The position numbers were made by a program, and so were the translations under genes. From contig CAYVVD010000006.1 of the NCBI GenBank assembly GCA_964454975.1, positions 62,001-126,000 on the forward strand: a DNA stretch of 64,000 nt, in the 5' to 3' direction. Positions 34,462 through 44,810 of this stretch are shown one piece after another; within the stretch, counting starts at the first letter, position 1; the number at the start of each line of letters is the position of its first letter. Under the pieces are notes generated by a model that was not told where the DNA came from, ran no database searches, and saw only the letters and a program-made list of their open reading frames with translations. The DNA is from CAYVVD01 sp964454975 (GTDB lineage: Bacteria > Bacteroidota > Ignavibacteria > Kapaibacteriales > UBA2268).

Positions 34462-36231
34462 TCAAAAAAGCTCCAGTTCTTTCTGCAAATCCTCAAGAAA
34501 TGTGTAAACATCAGATTTTATATGAATAAAATCGTCAATCTTTGCGCGTTTAAAATCTTCGATGTGCTCTTTGGGGTAGCCTGCAAGAATTATCTTCACG
34601 AGTGGTTTCTGTTTTTTAACCAGTTCTGAAAGCATAGGTGCAAACGATGGATAAAGCTTGTCAGAAGAACATAAAACGATAACTCTATAATCGTTGTGAA
34701 GAATATCCCTTGCAGCTTCGATAAAATTATCGAAAGCAAGGCTGCTGAATGTTTCAAAACCACCTGTTCTGAAGAAGTCGTATGCAAAGTCATTCCGTGC
34801 TTTGAAATCGTTCAATTTCCCATAGTTAACAAGGTATACGGGAGGCCGGTTCCCATATTTTTTCAAGTATTCTTCTGCATTGAATCTTAATCTGGTAAAT
34901 CCTGCAGACAAATTCAGGGATTTTTGCAGTTTGAAATTTTGATCAATAGTATCTTTGAAATTGGGGAATTTATTCACTCCTATCAGCACATCCCGGCGTT
35001 TGTTTAATTTATCAATTCGAAGGTCTTTTATTTCCTCAATCCTTTTTTGGGGGATACCTTTTTTTAGCGACTCAAGAAATCCACCAACTTTTTCTATAGC
35101 ACGAAATTCTTCCCATGCTTGCTCAGCGAGCTGTTTAGTTAAGGATTCTACATACCAGGAGCCGTCGGCAGGGTTGATTGTGTCAAGAAAATGGGCTTCT
35201 TCTTTTAAAATTAATTGTGTATTTCTTGATATTCTGAATCCAAGATCAGAATCTAAATCCAACGGGGCATCATAGGGTTGGATATATAGGCTGTCTATAC
35301 CTCCAAGGGCTGCTGACATTGCCTCTGAAGTACCGCGAATCATGTTGTTGAATGGATCAAGCCCTGGTTTATTAATCAGTGAATTTTCTGCATGAATGGG
35401 AACAATAAGATCATCCACGGCATATTCACTCAGAACATATCCAAAAAGCGCCCTTAGCGCCCTTATTTTAGCTATTTCTATAAAAAAATCAGGGCCAATT
35501 GATATTTGCACCCTCATCTTAGAGGAAACGAAAGCTTCATCGAGTCCAACATCAGTTAACTGTCTGAGATACTCATTTAATTGTGCAATTACATAAGCAA
35601 TTTCGTGAACTGCATTTGCACCGTTATTGCCTATGGCAATACCATTGATCGCTATTGATTTTAATTGTGGAAGCTCTGAGTCAATATATTTAACATTATT
35701 AGAAAGGCTTTCGAAGTGTTCCTTTTTAGGAATTTGTTTAGTGGTTTTTGTTAAGCACTCTCCGAATATATCAGATTTCAGTTCGCCATGAGTTACATTT
35801 AGATTTTTCAGCAGGTTTATTATTTGTTCATAAGATTCAAGATTAGTGCCGGGTTCAATATAAAGAGGACATCCGTTGAGGTCTATACCATTTGTAACAT
35901 TTCTAAGATTATTGACATCGCCGGAGAATATCAATCCAGGTTTAAATTCAACCGTAGCTGATTGTAGCCTTTTTATAGCTTTTTCAGGTTCATCGAGATT
36001 TATTTTCTGGCAGATTATCCAATCATTATTTAGTATTGGAATGCTAAGTCGTTCAGAAGAGTGTTTTTCGGAAGTATAGATTGGTTCAATGGTGATTCCT
36101 TCATATGTTCCGGTGAACATTGCTTTTTCAAAGGGTTTACCTTTCAGTGAATCTATTGTAACGTTCTTCCAACCCTCGTATGTTGGTATAGGAAATTGCT
36201 CTTTAAGACTTTTAATAGATTCAATATCCAT
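34462..36231 (-). CDS. mutA: Methylmalonyl-CoA mutase small (non-catalytic) subunit
   Basis: Structural partner of MutB in the heterodimeric mutase. 589 residues; barrel domain with FKPGLIFSGDVNN, NLNVTHGELKSDIFG, the conserved GIAIGNNGANAVHEIAY and DTINPADGSWYVESLTKQLAE. The C-terminal B12-type fold lacks the DxHxxG cobalamin motif, as expected for this subunit. Its first ATG follows a TAAATTTG promoter box by about 33 bp. It is first in a mutA-mutB operon. Confidence 0.95.
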   Translation of the reverse strand: MDIESIKSLKEQFPIPTYEGWKNVTIDSLKGKPFEKAMFTGTYEGITIEPIYTSEKHSSERLSIPILNNDWIICQKINLDEPEKAIKRLQSATVEFKPGLIFSGDVNNLRNVTNGIDLNGCPLYIEPGTNLESYEQIINLLKNLNVTHGELKSDIFGECLTKTTKQIPKKEHFESLSNNVKYIDSELPQLKSIAINGIAIGNNGANAVHEIAYVIAQLNEYLRQLTDVGLDEAFVSSKMRVQISIGPDFFIEIAKIRALRALFGYVLSEYAVDDLIVPIHAENSLINKPGLDPFNNMIRGTSEAMSAALGGIDSLYIQPYDAPLDLDSDLGFRISRNTQLILKEEAHFLDTINPADGSWYVESLTKQLAEQAWEEFRAIEKVGGFLESLKKGIPQKRIEEIKDLRIDKLNKRRDVLIGVNKFPNFKDTIDQNFKLQKSLNLSAGFTRLRFNAEEYLKKYGNRPPVYLVNYGKLNDFKARNDFAYDFFRTGGFETFSSLAFDNFIEAARDILHNDYRVIVLCSSDKLYPSFAPMLSELVKKQKPLVKIILAGYPKEHIEDFKRAKIDDFIHIKSDVYTFLEDLQKELELF

Positions 36232-36264
36232 TTTAATAGTATTTAATATTACTTAAATAAATAC

Positions 36265-36272
36265 CAAATTTA
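36265..36272 (-). promoter_or_regulatory. Probable -7 box of the mutAB promoter
   Basis: On the minus strand TAAATTTG matches TAnnTTTG exactly, 33 bp before the mutA ATG. The matching -33 region is poor (TTTT), so activity is only probable. Confidence 0.4.
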
Positions 36273-36344
36273 TGAAATATTAGCGCTGAAATAAAACACA
36301 AATAGCTAAAACAATAAACCCTTCTATTTACTGGGTATAAGTTT

Positions 36345-37388
36345 TCAGATGATTAGCATTGCATCTCCATAAGCGAGGAAGCGATAGTTGGCTTTTAACG
36401 CATACTTGTATGAACGGAATATTTGTTCCTTACCGGCAAATGCCGATACAACAAGCAGGGATGGAGTTGCCGGTGGATGGAAATTTGTAATTAGCCTAGA
36501 TACAATCTTAAATTCATATGGCGGGTAAATAAATTTATCTGTCCACCCACGATTTGGTTTTACCGTACCGGATGTAAGTACAGATGCCTCAAGAGCTCGT
36601 ACGACACTTGCACCAACTGCATATATGTTCTTTTTGTTTTTAAGCGATTTATTTATTGTTTCGGCAGCTTCTCTCGATATCTCGAAGTATTCAGAATACA
36701 TCCTGTGTTTTGTCAGGTCCTCTACTTCGATTTTTTCAAATATTCCCTGCCCGATATTTAATACAACTTTAGCTATCCTGACTCCTTTTTCTTCTAAGGT
36801 ATTTAGCATTTCCGGAGTAATATGCAATCCCGCTGTGGGAGGAGCAATAGATGCAAGGTGGTCAGGATTTGCAAAGATACATTGATACAATTCTTTATCA
36901 TGTTCTGTAGGTTCGCGTTTAATATATTCAGGTAAGGGCATCTGGCCTATTCGTTCAATTACATTGAAAAGATTGCCTTCATAACTAAACCTGACGGTCC
37001 TGCCGCGAGAAGTTGTGTTATCAATAACTTCACAGTAGAACTTACTATTGTCAAAATAAATCTTATTGCCAATTCTCACTTTGCGAGCAGGTTCCACAAG
37101 AACATCCCAGATCCTTTCATCTGATTTCAGCTCCCTGAGAAGCATTACTTCAATACTGGCGTTTGTTTTTTCTTTCTTTCCAAAAAGCCTTGCAGGAAAA
37201 ACTTTAGTTTCGTTTAAAACAATGCAATCCCCCTTCTGGAAATAATCTAGAATATCCGCGAACTGTTTGTCAATAAGTTCTTCAGTATTTTTGTCAAAAA
37301 CCAGCATTTTGGAGGAGTCTCTCGGTTCCAATGGATACTTTGCAATCGCATTCTTTGGCAGAGAGTACTTGAATTCAGATAGCTTCAT
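36345..37388 (-). CDS. queA: S-adenosylmethionine:tRNA ribosyltransferase-isomerase
   Basis: Transfers the ribosyl part of SAM to 7-aminomethyl-deazaguanine in tRNA, making epoxyqueuosine. 347 residues from ATG 37388. Signature segments: FKYSLPKNAIAKYPLEPRDSSKM, FPARLFG, IGQMPLPEYIKR, SIAPPTAGLHIT and FITNFHPPATPSLLV-type end (TNFHPPATPSLLVVSA). Lies 33 bp downstream of htpG, so probably co-transcribed with it. No other queuosine genes are in the window. Confidence 0.96.
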   Translation of the reverse strand: MKLSEFKYSLPKNAIAKYPLEPRDSSKMLVFDKNTEELIDKQFADILDYFQKGDCIVLNETKVFPARLFGKKEKTNASIEVMLLRELKSDERIWDVLVEPARKVRIGNKIYFDNSKFYCEVIDNTTSRGRTVRFSYEGNLFNVIERIGQMPLPEYIKREPTEHDKELYQCIFANPDHLASIAPPTAGLHITPEMLNTLEEKGVRIAKVVLNIGQGIFEKIEVEDLTKHRMYSEYFEISREAAETINKSLKNKKNIYAVGASVVRALEASVLTSGTVKPNRGWTDKFIYPPYEFKIVSRLITNFHPPATPSLLVVSAFAGKEQIFRSYKYALKANYRFLAYGDAMLII

Positions 37389-37421
37389 CAATTAGGGGCC
37401 TCAATCGGAATATTTATAATT

Positions 37422-39278
37422 TTATTTTGTTGCCTGAACCATTATATCGGTCATGTGCCTGAAAAATTCATCAGGGGACTTTACCTGTCCTTCAATCAGG
37501 AGTGAACCCTCGTATAAATGTTGAATGCATTCCCGTAATAAAGTGGATTTACTGTCCGACAAGTAGATTCCGGATAAATTCTTAATTAACTGGTGTGAAG
37601 GGTTTATTTCGAGTATTTTTTTACTACCTTTAAATTCCTTGTCGAGCATCTGCATCATTTTTTCCATCTGAGCATCCATTCCTTGTTCGCCGACAACAAG
37701 GGTAGCAGGAGAACTTACAAGCCGCCTGGATATTCTAACATCTTCTACTTCATCGCCAAGCGTTTCTTTGAAAACGTCAATTAGAGACTTAGTTGCATCT
37801 TCATCGGGGGAATCTTCTTTTTCTACTTTATTAATATCTAAGTCTGCCTTTTCTATTGACACTATTTTCTTACCTTCATATTCGTTGATATAAGGTATTG
37901 TAAATAAGTCAACTGGATCAGTGAAAAGCAATACTTCAATCTCTTTTTCCATGAAGTATTCAAGGTTTGGGTTCTTTTCAACAGAATCCCTGCTTTGTCC
38001 GGAGATATAGTAAATTTCTGACTGGTCGTCCCTCATTCTTTTCATGTAATCCTTAAATCCTGTAAGCTCACCCTTTGAAAAAGCAGTTGATTCAAATCTT
38101 ACCAGTTCTATAATTTTATCTTTGTTAGTAAAGTCCTGGTTAATTCCGGTCTTAAAAAGCGAACCAAAATTTTTAGAGAAAGTCTCAAATTTATTTTTAT
38201 CATTTTCCGCCCATTCTTCAAGCAAGCTTAATACTTTGTTTGTAACAATCTGCCTAATTTTGGCCATCAAAGGTGAATTTTGCGTCACTTCGCGTGATAC
38301 GTTCAATGGCAGGTCTTCTGTATCCACAACACCTTTTAAGAACTTGAGATAGTCAGGAAGCAATTCTCCTGCATCATCCTTTATGAAAATTTTGCCCGAA
38401 TAAAGTTGCAACGACTTTTCAAACCTGTCAGCAAACAAGTTCATAGGAGCAACTGAAGGTATGAAAATTAATGCCTTGAAATTTACAGCTCCTTCAATGT
38501 CCAGATGTAAATGTCCAAGCGGGTCGGCATAATCATTTGATACAAACTTAAAAAACTCATTAAGCTCTTCATCTTTTAAATCTTCTTTTTTCCTGTGCCA
38601 CAGTGCGGTAATTGTATTGACCTTTTCACCATTTACAAAAAGTGGGAAATCTACAAAGTTTGAGTATTTGCGAATTGTGCTTTTTACAGATAAATCATCA
38701 GCAAATTCTTTATGCTCGTCTTTCAGTTTAAAGGTGATTTTAGTACCACGTTTTTCCCTTGGGCTTTCTTCGATAATATAAGTTTCGCTACCGTCAGACT
38801 TCCAAATAAAAGCCTGGGAATCTGTGTTTGCATATCTGGTTTCTACGGTTACTTCCTCAGTAACCATAAATACTGAATAAAAACCAACGCCAAATTTACC
38901 TATCAGATTACCATCGAGTCTTTCATTTTTTGATTTTGCTGTTTTCAGAAACTCTAATGTACCGGAACTTGCAACTGTACCGAGTTTTTCCTGCAAATCC
39001 TCAAGAGTCATCCCGATACCATTATCTTCAATGCTAAATGTATTGTTTTCTTTATCGAGAGTTATTTCAATCTTTAATTCGTCTTCTTTATTGAGGATAT
39101 TGCTGTTTGTTAATTTCAGGAAGCGGACTTTGTTTAATGCATCTGAAGAATTTGAGACCAATTCTCTTAGAAATACTTCCGGGTGAGTGTAAAGAGAGTG
39201 AATAATCAAATTGAGCAATTGCTTCATTTCAGCTTTGAATTCGTATTTCATCGTCTTATTTTCAGCATGGTTGCTCAT
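37422..39278 (-). CDS. htpG: Molecular chaperone HtpG (Hsp90)
   Basis: ATP-dependent chaperone of the Hsp90 family. About 618 residues from ATG 39278 (MSNHAENKT), chosen because a strong GGAGGATGG lies just upstream and family similarity starts there; the track of codons further upstream has no conserved residues. The N-terminal GHKL domain has ELVSNSSDALNKVRFL, DNGIGM, GTVASSGT and GKFGVGFYS; the middle domain has the catalytic-loop segment LPLNVSREVTQ. Transcribed away from dacB. Confidence 0.97.
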   Translation of the reverse strand: MSNHAENKTMKYEFKAEMKQLLNLIIHSLYTHPEVFLRELVSNSSDALNKVRFLKLTNSNILNKEDELKIEITLDKENNTFSIEDNGIGMTLEDLQEKLGTVASSGTLEFLKTAKSKNERLDGNLIGKFGVGFYSVFMVTEEVTVETRYANTDSQAFIWKSDGSETYIIEESPREKRGTKITFKLKDEHKEFADDLSVKSTIRKYSNFVDFPLFVNGEKVNTITALWHRKKEDLKDEELNEFFKFVSNDYADPLGHLHLDIEGAVNFKALIFIPSVAPMNLFADRFEKSLQLYSGKIFIKDDAGELLPDYLKFLKGVVDTEDLPLNVSREVTQNSPLMAKIRQIVTNKVLSLLEEWAENDKNKFETFSKNFGSLFKTGINQDFTNKDKIIELVRFESTAFSKGELTGFKDYMKRMRDDQSEIYYISGQSRDSVEKNPNLEYFMEKEIEVLLFTDPVDLFTIPYINEYEGKKIVSIEKADLDINKVEKEDSPDEDATKSLIDVFKETLGDEVEDVRISRRLVSSPATLVVGEQGMDAQMEKMMQMLDKEFKGSKKILEINPSHQLIKNLSGIYLSDSKSTLLRECIQHLYEGSLLIEGQVKSPDEFFRHMTDIMVQATK

Positions 39279-39410
39279 TTTTCCATCCTCCATCTTAATT
39301 TGATTTTTAAAGATCACTTTCCCATTAAGTCTCAATTATACGAAAATTGATGTGAGTACGACGTTTTCAGATTTACAATATTTTCCTGATGTTTGCATTC
39401 TTATAAGCTT

Positions 39411-40907
39411 ATGAAAATTCTACTGCTCATACTTTCATTTATTTATATTCTGCCGGCACAACAGATTGATACGACGAAACAAGTCAATCAAAACAGGATA
39501 AAAGAACTCCAGGCAGACTTAAAAGCATTGATTAATAATCCTGACCTTGCTTCAGCGGGTATCGGTATTTCAATTCTATCCTTAGAATCCGGTGAATTCT
39601 TCTTTAATTACAATGAAAATAAAAATTTCTTACCTGCCTCAACACTAAAGATTTTAACTTCAGCTGCGGCATTAAAATATCTTGGCCCCGAGTTCAGATT
39701 TAATACAGCATTTTACCTGGATGGCGAAATTGACCAGGGTGGTGTTTTCAGGGGAAATGTTATCCTTCGGGGTAACGGCGATCCTTCACTAAACAAAGCT
39801 TTTTATTCTGATCCTTTTTCATTCATGGATAAATTTATTGATAAACTCGATTCACTCGGGATCAAATCAATCAGAGGCAATTTAATCGGAGACGATGAGT
39901 ATTTTGATGAGGCTTATTATCCATCCGGTTGGGCGTTAGATGACCTGCAATACGAATATTCATCACAAGTAAATGCTCTGTCTGTTAACGGTAATTCCAT
40001 CGATATTACCATTTCACCGGGCGATTCGATTGGTTTGCCAGGCTTGCTGGACATTTACCCTGAAAATAGTTATGCTGCAATTGTTAATCTCATAAACACC
40101 GTGGAAAAAAATGAAGTTAGCGGTATAAACCATTTGCGTGAATACAATACAAACCTAATCGAGATTGTTGGCGATATTGCTTATGACTCTCTGAAAAAAA
40201 ACAAAATAACATTAAGGTCAACAATTGAGAACCCAACGCTTTTTCTTTTAAACGTACTGAAAGAAAAATTTGAAAAGAGAAACATATATTTCAGGGGACT
40301 TGTAATCGACGGAAGCGATTATTTTGGTAAAATTGACCTGTATAAACTTACACCTTTATATGACCATATCTCACCACCACTGTCTGAAATAATAAAGCTG
40401 CTAAACTCTAGAAGTGATAATCTTGCTGCTGAAATGGTTCTAAAAACTATAGGCAAAGAAATGACCGGTGACGGAAACTTTGCCAATGGACTGATTTATA
40501 TAAGAGAATATTTGCAAAATGCAGGAATTCCAAAAGAAAAGGTATTTATTGCAGACGGTTCGGGATTGTCGAGGCTGAACCTGTTTGCACCAAAATACCA
40601 GATAGACCTGCTTGCTTTTCTATACAGAGGTGCAAATAAAGAAGTATTTTTGAACTCTTTGGCAAGGCCCGGTAAAGAAGGAACCTTAAAACGCAGGATG
40701 AAAAATTCACTGGCAGAGGTTAATGTTTATGCAAAGACAGGCTCTATGAATAGTGTTTCATGCCTATGTGGTTATGTAATGACAAGAGATAAAGAGATGC
40801 TTGCATTTTCTATTATGATAAATAATTTTACAGGTCCGCCTGCTTTGGCAACTAATTTGCAGGATTTAATCTGCATGAGGCTGGCTAGTTTCACAAGGAA
40901 GAATTGA
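39411..40907 (+). CDS. dacB: D-alanyl-D-alanine carboxypeptidase/endopeptidase (PBP4 type)
   Basis: Low-molecular-mass class C penicillin-binding protein that trims peptidoglycan crosslinks in the periplasm. About 498 residues from ATG 39411 with signal peptide (ILLLILSFIYILPAQ). Active-site motifs are complete: SxxK in LPASTLK, SxN in SRSDNLAAEM, and KTG in AKTGSMNSV, with the extra domain II inserted between them as usual for DacB. The stop overlaps the next gene start (TGATG). Confidence 0.94.
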   Translation: MKILLLILSFIYILPAQQIDTTKQVNQNRIKELQADLKALINNPDLASAGIGISILSLESGEFFFNYNENKNFLPASTLKILTSAAALKYLGPEFRFNTAFYLDGEIDQGGVFRGNVILRGNGDPSLNKAFYSDPFSFMDKFIDKLDSLGIKSIRGNLIGDDEYFDEAYYPSGWALDDLQYEYSSQVNALSVNGNSIDITISPGDSIGLPGLLDIYPENSYAAIVNLINTVEKNEVSGINHLREYNTNLIEIVGDIAYDSLKKNKITLRSTIENPTLFLLNVLKEKFEKRNIYFRGLVIDGSDYFGKIDLYKLTPLYDHISPPLSEIIKLLNSRSDNLAAEMVLKTIGKEMTGDGNFANGLIYIREYLQNAGIPKEKVFIADGSGLSRLNLFAPKYQIDLLAFLYRGANKEVFLNSLARPGKEGTLKRRMKNSLAEVNVYAKTGSMNSVSCLCGYVMTRDKEMLAFSIMINNFTGPPALATNLQDLICMRLASFTRKN

Positions 40908-41353
40908 TGCTAATAATAATATATTTCTTTCTTGCTTATTCGATTTCGATTGCGCAAGACACAGTATTGACACAATCTGATGTTTTTAGCTTTCATCCGA
41001 TTGATTCATCGTATGAAGAGTGTACAAAAAACTGGGTTAATGAACTTGAGTGGGGGCAATGCATTATTTCTCATAGAAGTTTGTGGCAGAATGAACTTGA
41101 TAAATACTATGAGTTGCTTCTTACAAGCCTTGACTCCACTAATATCGGATTACTTAAAAAATCCCAGGCATCATGGGATGAATATCTTAAAAATTATGAA
41201 AGAATATGGATCACATTATTATATGACAACGAGTCTTACAGCATTACGGAAAGGTTCACTTCTGCCGAGAGCTTCATGTTGAAAATAAAAGAAAGGGCGA
41301 TCAACCTTCGTAAGCTCTATTACACATTCAAGAAAAAGAAACCCGGGGAGTAA
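40907..41353 (+). CDS. LprI/DUF1311-like exported protein
   Basis: 148 residues with signal peptide (MLIIIYFFLAYSISIAQ). The rest is helical with a Cys pair (ECTKNW, GQCIISH) and LLKKSQASWDEYLKNYERIW, the pattern of the DUF1311 family that includes the lysozyme inhibitor LprI. ATG at 40907 overlaps the dacB TGA, so the pair is coupled; a wall-hydrolase inhibitor next to a wall hydrolase would make sense, but inhibitor activity is inferred from the family only. The 3' end is 13 bp from the converging T9SS gene. Confidence 0.7.
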   Translation: MLIIIYFFLAYSISIAQDTVLTQSDVFSFHPIDSSYEECTKNWVNELEWGQCIISHRSLWQNELDKYYELLLTSLDSTNIGLLKKSQASWDEYLKNYERIWITLLYDNESYSITERFTSAESFMLKIKERAINLRKLYYTFKKKKPGE

Positions 41354-41366
41354 TATCCTTCATTTC

Positions 41367-44300
41367 TTATTTTTTCAGGAATTTAATAGTGTATTTATTC
41401 TTTCCATTTTCAATACCTATGAAGTAAATACCTGCGTTAAAACCACTGATATCAAATTCTTGTATTTCCGAAACAAGGATATTAGTCATTATCAGTTTCC
41501 CGCTTGCATCTGATATTTTTGCTGTTTTACCTAGTAAAGACACGTCAAATATGTTTAACCTTAGCTTATCAACTGCCGGCACCGGGGTTGCAGATACAAT
41601 GCCTTTAATTTCAGAAGAAACGCTTGTAGAAGGCTCTGTCCTGAATGTGAATACCTGAGACCAATCTCCGTAACCTCCATCGTTCCATCCACGGACTCTC
41701 CAATAGTAATCTGTGTCTGGATCTAATTTATTCAATAGTTTGATTTTCGTGTTGGAGATTTTATCTTTTTCATATTCTAATTCGTTAAAGCCATTATCAG
41801 TCGATAGTTGTAAGTGGTAATATTCACTATAGCTATCATCCTTCCATTCCAGATTTGGTCTTGTAGGTATATTTTCCACATTGTCTAATGGCGAGACTAA
41901 TGAAATTGTTCCCGGCAGAGGTCTTACTTTGTACTCAATAACATCTGACCAGGGCCCAGGGTTCTTGTAGTTCTCAGCACGTACTCTTACAAAATAAACG
42001 CTCCCGGGTGCTAATGGTGAATCTACCCGGTATTTTGTATCGAGCAGTCCATCTACATTAATAAATAAATTTGAAAAATCATCTTCTGCAGAAATTTGCA
42101 ATGTATATGAGGAAACCGGATTTATTTCATATTGATACTTTGCTCCGGTCCAGGCGAAGTAAGCCAGAGCTTCACCGTCAATCACATTCTCCATAGGTAT
42201 TATAAAATTTGGGGCTTTAGGAATGGGGACACCTGTAAAGAAAGACCATATTTCAGATTCAACCTGCTGGTGTGAAATGCCTGTCATAACTTTCCAGTGG
42301 TAAAGCGTATTATCTTCAAGACCTTCAATTATTGATTCTGTATTATTTGTATTGCCGGTAGCTACGGGGTTTTCTAAATCACCGTCTTTGAAAACAGTGA
42401 CTGAATAGGCGCTTGTGGGTATTGGCAGCCATTTAAATGTAACTGTTGTACCAAGTCCTGTAATTAAATTAGCAGGCTCCAATAGTTGTGGGGGTGTTGG
42501 GAAAATTTGTACTGGCTCTTTGCCATATTCAAGAAGATATTTAGTGTTAAACATTAAATTATTGTATTCAAATTCATTCCCGTTTGAATATCTGACAATG
42601 ATTTTGTCAATAGTTTCTGCATCGCCAATACCGAAATGCAGCTCGTTTGTTGCCTGGGATGCACGGGCAGTTATAACAGTACCCGGCAAGTCCCTTACAA
42701 ATTGCATTGCGCCAATATTAAATCTGACCGATGCACCAAAAGCATCATTACTTACATTATCAAGGGGTGAACCTTTAAGCCTGAAAGTAATCCAGTTTCC
42801 CTTTTCGCTCAGATTGTTCTTATAGAGCTTTGTGTATTCCTGGTTGCTTGCGATTAAAAGGTCGAGGTCTCCATCTCCATCATAATCAATCCTGACAGGC
42901 GACCATGCGCCGTGAATGGGTTCCATGAATTTCCATGTAACATCCTCAAGTTCATATTCATTTGATTTGCCGGTATTAAAGTATAGCCGGGAGAACCGGT
43001 CTGCACCGGTTCCTTTTTTATCATAAGAATACTGGCAATGGAAGAGGTCAAGCAATCCATCCTGGTTAAAATCACCCCATACAATTCCAGAATTCATCTC
43101 AAAGAATTTTAGCCCTGAAATTGCAGTATAATTTGAATATTTTGCTCCGGGAAGTCCGGTGTTCTTAAAAATCAGTGATGGGTTAGATACAGCACCGCGC
43201 CAATCAGGATGGCCTAAGTTGCCAACAGCAAGGTCCATATCCCCGTCATTATCAAAATCACCCCAGTCCGAGCCCATGCCATGCCCGAAATACTGCGGTG
43301 CAGAAGTTGGAACACCTCGAACACCCGTTTCCTGTCCGACATCTGTAAATGTGCCGTCTCCGTTATTTCGGTGTAGCAGGTCCGGTGCTAACCTGTAAGT
43401 AGCGACAAATACATCGGGCAAACCATCGCTGTTATAATCACATATACTTGCACCCCATGTGTCATAATATGGAGCTGGTTCAGCAGCACTTATACCGGAT
43501 GTCCCCGTAACATCTTCAAATTTTCTATTACCAATGTTCTTAAAGAGTTTATCAGGATAGTACGTTTCATTGCCATTAACTGAATTACGGCCATAAGCGA
43601 CAAACAAATCAAGAAGGCCATCTCTGTTATAGTCAAAAAACATTGGTGTTACAGTAGGTTGGTCGAGTACAATTACCCCGTCAGTTTCTTCGGTAAATGT
43701 ACCATCGCCATTGCCCCAGTAGATTTTATCATTACCCCCACCGCGCATAGCAAAACAATCGAGACTGCCGTCATTATCCATATCAGCCCAGACAGTGCTT
43801 TGAGCTGTTATATTGAATTGTGATGAGACATTAGTAAATGTGCCGTCACCATTATTCTGGAAAAATGAAGAACCGACGGCAACATCATCATATCCATCTC
43901 CATTCCAGTCGGCAACGCTGATTAATGCACCGGATATAGGGTTGCCATCATCATTAACAAGTCCTGCATCAACCGTGACATTCTCAAATTGTGGATAAGG
44001 CGGCTTGAGTGAAGATTCGAAAAAGGGATAATCATATTCAACAAAAAGTCTAATCAGAAAGTCACCGGGGGCGCGGTAATAAACACCGGGGAACCCGAGT
44101 GTGTTATTATTATTCGGGTCCATCCACCAGGAATTTAATGGATCGCCGGCAGAATTATCGTCATATCCAAAGAAGGGCCCGTTTGGTTTCATTCTGTGTT
44201 GAATTAATATCCTGTCAAAACCATCGCATCGTAAGCCGGGTGTTTCAAACTCATACCATCCGGGATTCCCTGGGTATTCTACTTCTATTGGTTCGTATAT

Positions 44301-44579
44301 CGTATTGTAGTCCAGCACCCACATCGTAGGTGCAACAGCGCCTTCTGCAGGATCGCCCACAATATAGATTGTGTCTTTTGCTGCCTGGTTTCCTGCCAGG
44401 TAAATCCTGATTTTTTTAATATCGCATGGCCCGTCAGGCTTTAGCATTACAGTTTCTTCATAATCCGACCTATATGAATAATTCGCGACCGGGTTGCCAT
44501 TATCGTTTTTTATCTCGATTTCTTGTGAATAAGAAAATCCGGAAGAAATAATTATAAAGATTAAAATAAGTAAAAGCAT
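41367..44579 (-). CDS. T9SS-sorted protein with FG-GAP/VCBS propeller, ASPIC/UnbV domain and Fn3 repeats
   Basis: About 1070-residue surface protein. ATG 44579 gives a signal peptide (LLLILIFIIISSGFSYSQ). After an N-terminal beta domain come at least seven calcium-binding FG-GAP-type repeats with DxDxDG-like loops (e.g. DWNGDGYDD, DNDGSLD, DYNRDGLLD, DFDNDGDMD, DYDGDGDLD). An ASPIC/UnbV domain follows (GASVRFNIG, LHFGIGDAETIDKIIVRYSNG), then three fibronectin-III-like modules with repeated YHWKV/YYWRVRGWNDGG strands, and a C-terminal T9SS domain ending YFIGIENGKNKYTIKFLKK. Its role is unknown; adhesion or matrix binding is typical for this layout. The 231-bp spacer upstream (44580-44810) holds a weak hairpin only. 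Confidence 0.88.
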   Translation of the reverse strand: MLLLILIFIIISSGFSYSQEIEIKNDNGNPVANYSYRSDYEETVMLKPDGPCDIKKIRIYLAGNQAAKDTIYIVGDPAEGAVAPTMWVLDYNTIYEPIEVEYPGNPGWYEFETPGLRCDGFDRILIQHRMKPNGPFFGYDDNSAGDPLNSWWMDPNNNNTLGFPGVYYRAPGDFLIRLFVEYDYPFFESSLKPPYPQFENVTVDAGLVNDDGNPISGALISVADWNGDGYDDVAVGSSFFQNNGDGTFTNVSSQFNITAQSTVWADMDNDGSLDCFAMRGGGNDKIYWGNGDGTFTEETDGVIVLDQPTVTPMFFDYNRDGLLDLFVAYGRNSVNGNETYYPDKLFKNIGNRKFEDVTGTSGISAAEPAPYYDTWGASICDYNSDGLPDVFVATYRLAPDLLHRNNGDGTFTDVGQETGVRGVPTSAPQYFGHGMGSDWGDFDNDGDMDLAVGNLGHPDWRGAVSNPSLIFKNTGLPGAKYSNYTAISGLKFFEMNSGIVWGDFNQDGLLDLFHCQYSYDKKGTGADRFSRLYFNTGKSNEYELEDVTWKFMEPIHGAWSPVRIDYDGDGDLDLLIASNQEYTKLYKNNLSEKGNWITFRLKGSPLDNVSNDAFGASVRFNIGAMQFVRDLPGTVITARASQATNELHFGIGDAETIDKIIVRYSNGNEFEYNNLMFNTKYLLEYGKEPVQIFPTPPQLLEPANLITGLGTTVTFKWLPIPTSAYSVTVFKDGDLENPVATGNTNNTESIIEGLEDNTLYHWKVMTGISHQQVESEIWSFFTGVPIPKAPNFIIPMENVIDGEALAYFAWTGAKYQYEINPVSSYTLQISAEDDFSNLFINVDGLLDTKYRVDSPLAPGSVYFVRVRAENYKNPGPWSDVIEYKVRPLPGTISLVSPLDNVENIPTRPNLEWKDDSYSEYYHLQLSTDNGFNELEYEKDKISNTKIKLLNKLDPDTDYYWRVRGWNDGGYGDWSQVFTFRTEPSTSVSSEIKGIVSATPVPAVDKLRLNIFDVSLLGKTAKISDASGKLIMTNILVSEIQEFDISGFNAGIYFIGIENGKNKYTIKFLKK

Positions 44580-44810
44580 GTTTTCCTCAATTGACTGATA
44601 TTGGAATAACAAATAAACATATCAATTGATGAGAAAGTTTCCAAATTTCGGGGAATTTAATTAGAGGTTAATGAAGAATTAATAGGTAGAGCCACACGAC
44701 TGTGCAGCTCCTTTTAATTGAAATTCTGGTCAATATTGTTTTGTTATCAATCTATCGTTACGATTGAATTTGTGCATTTTGCGTTTGTTTTCTAATAAAC
44801 TACTGACAAT

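Noticed and set aside
34462..36231. Mutase small subunit as a degenerate gene because it lacks DxHxxG
   Set aside because: Loss of the B12 motif is normal for the non-catalytic subunit, and the frame is full length.
44685..44720. Imperfect hairpin GAGC..ACA / TGT..GCTC followed by TTTT in the spacer upstream of the UnbV T9SS gene
   Set aside because: No plus-strand gene or promoter upstream for it to terminate, and the stem has several bulges.
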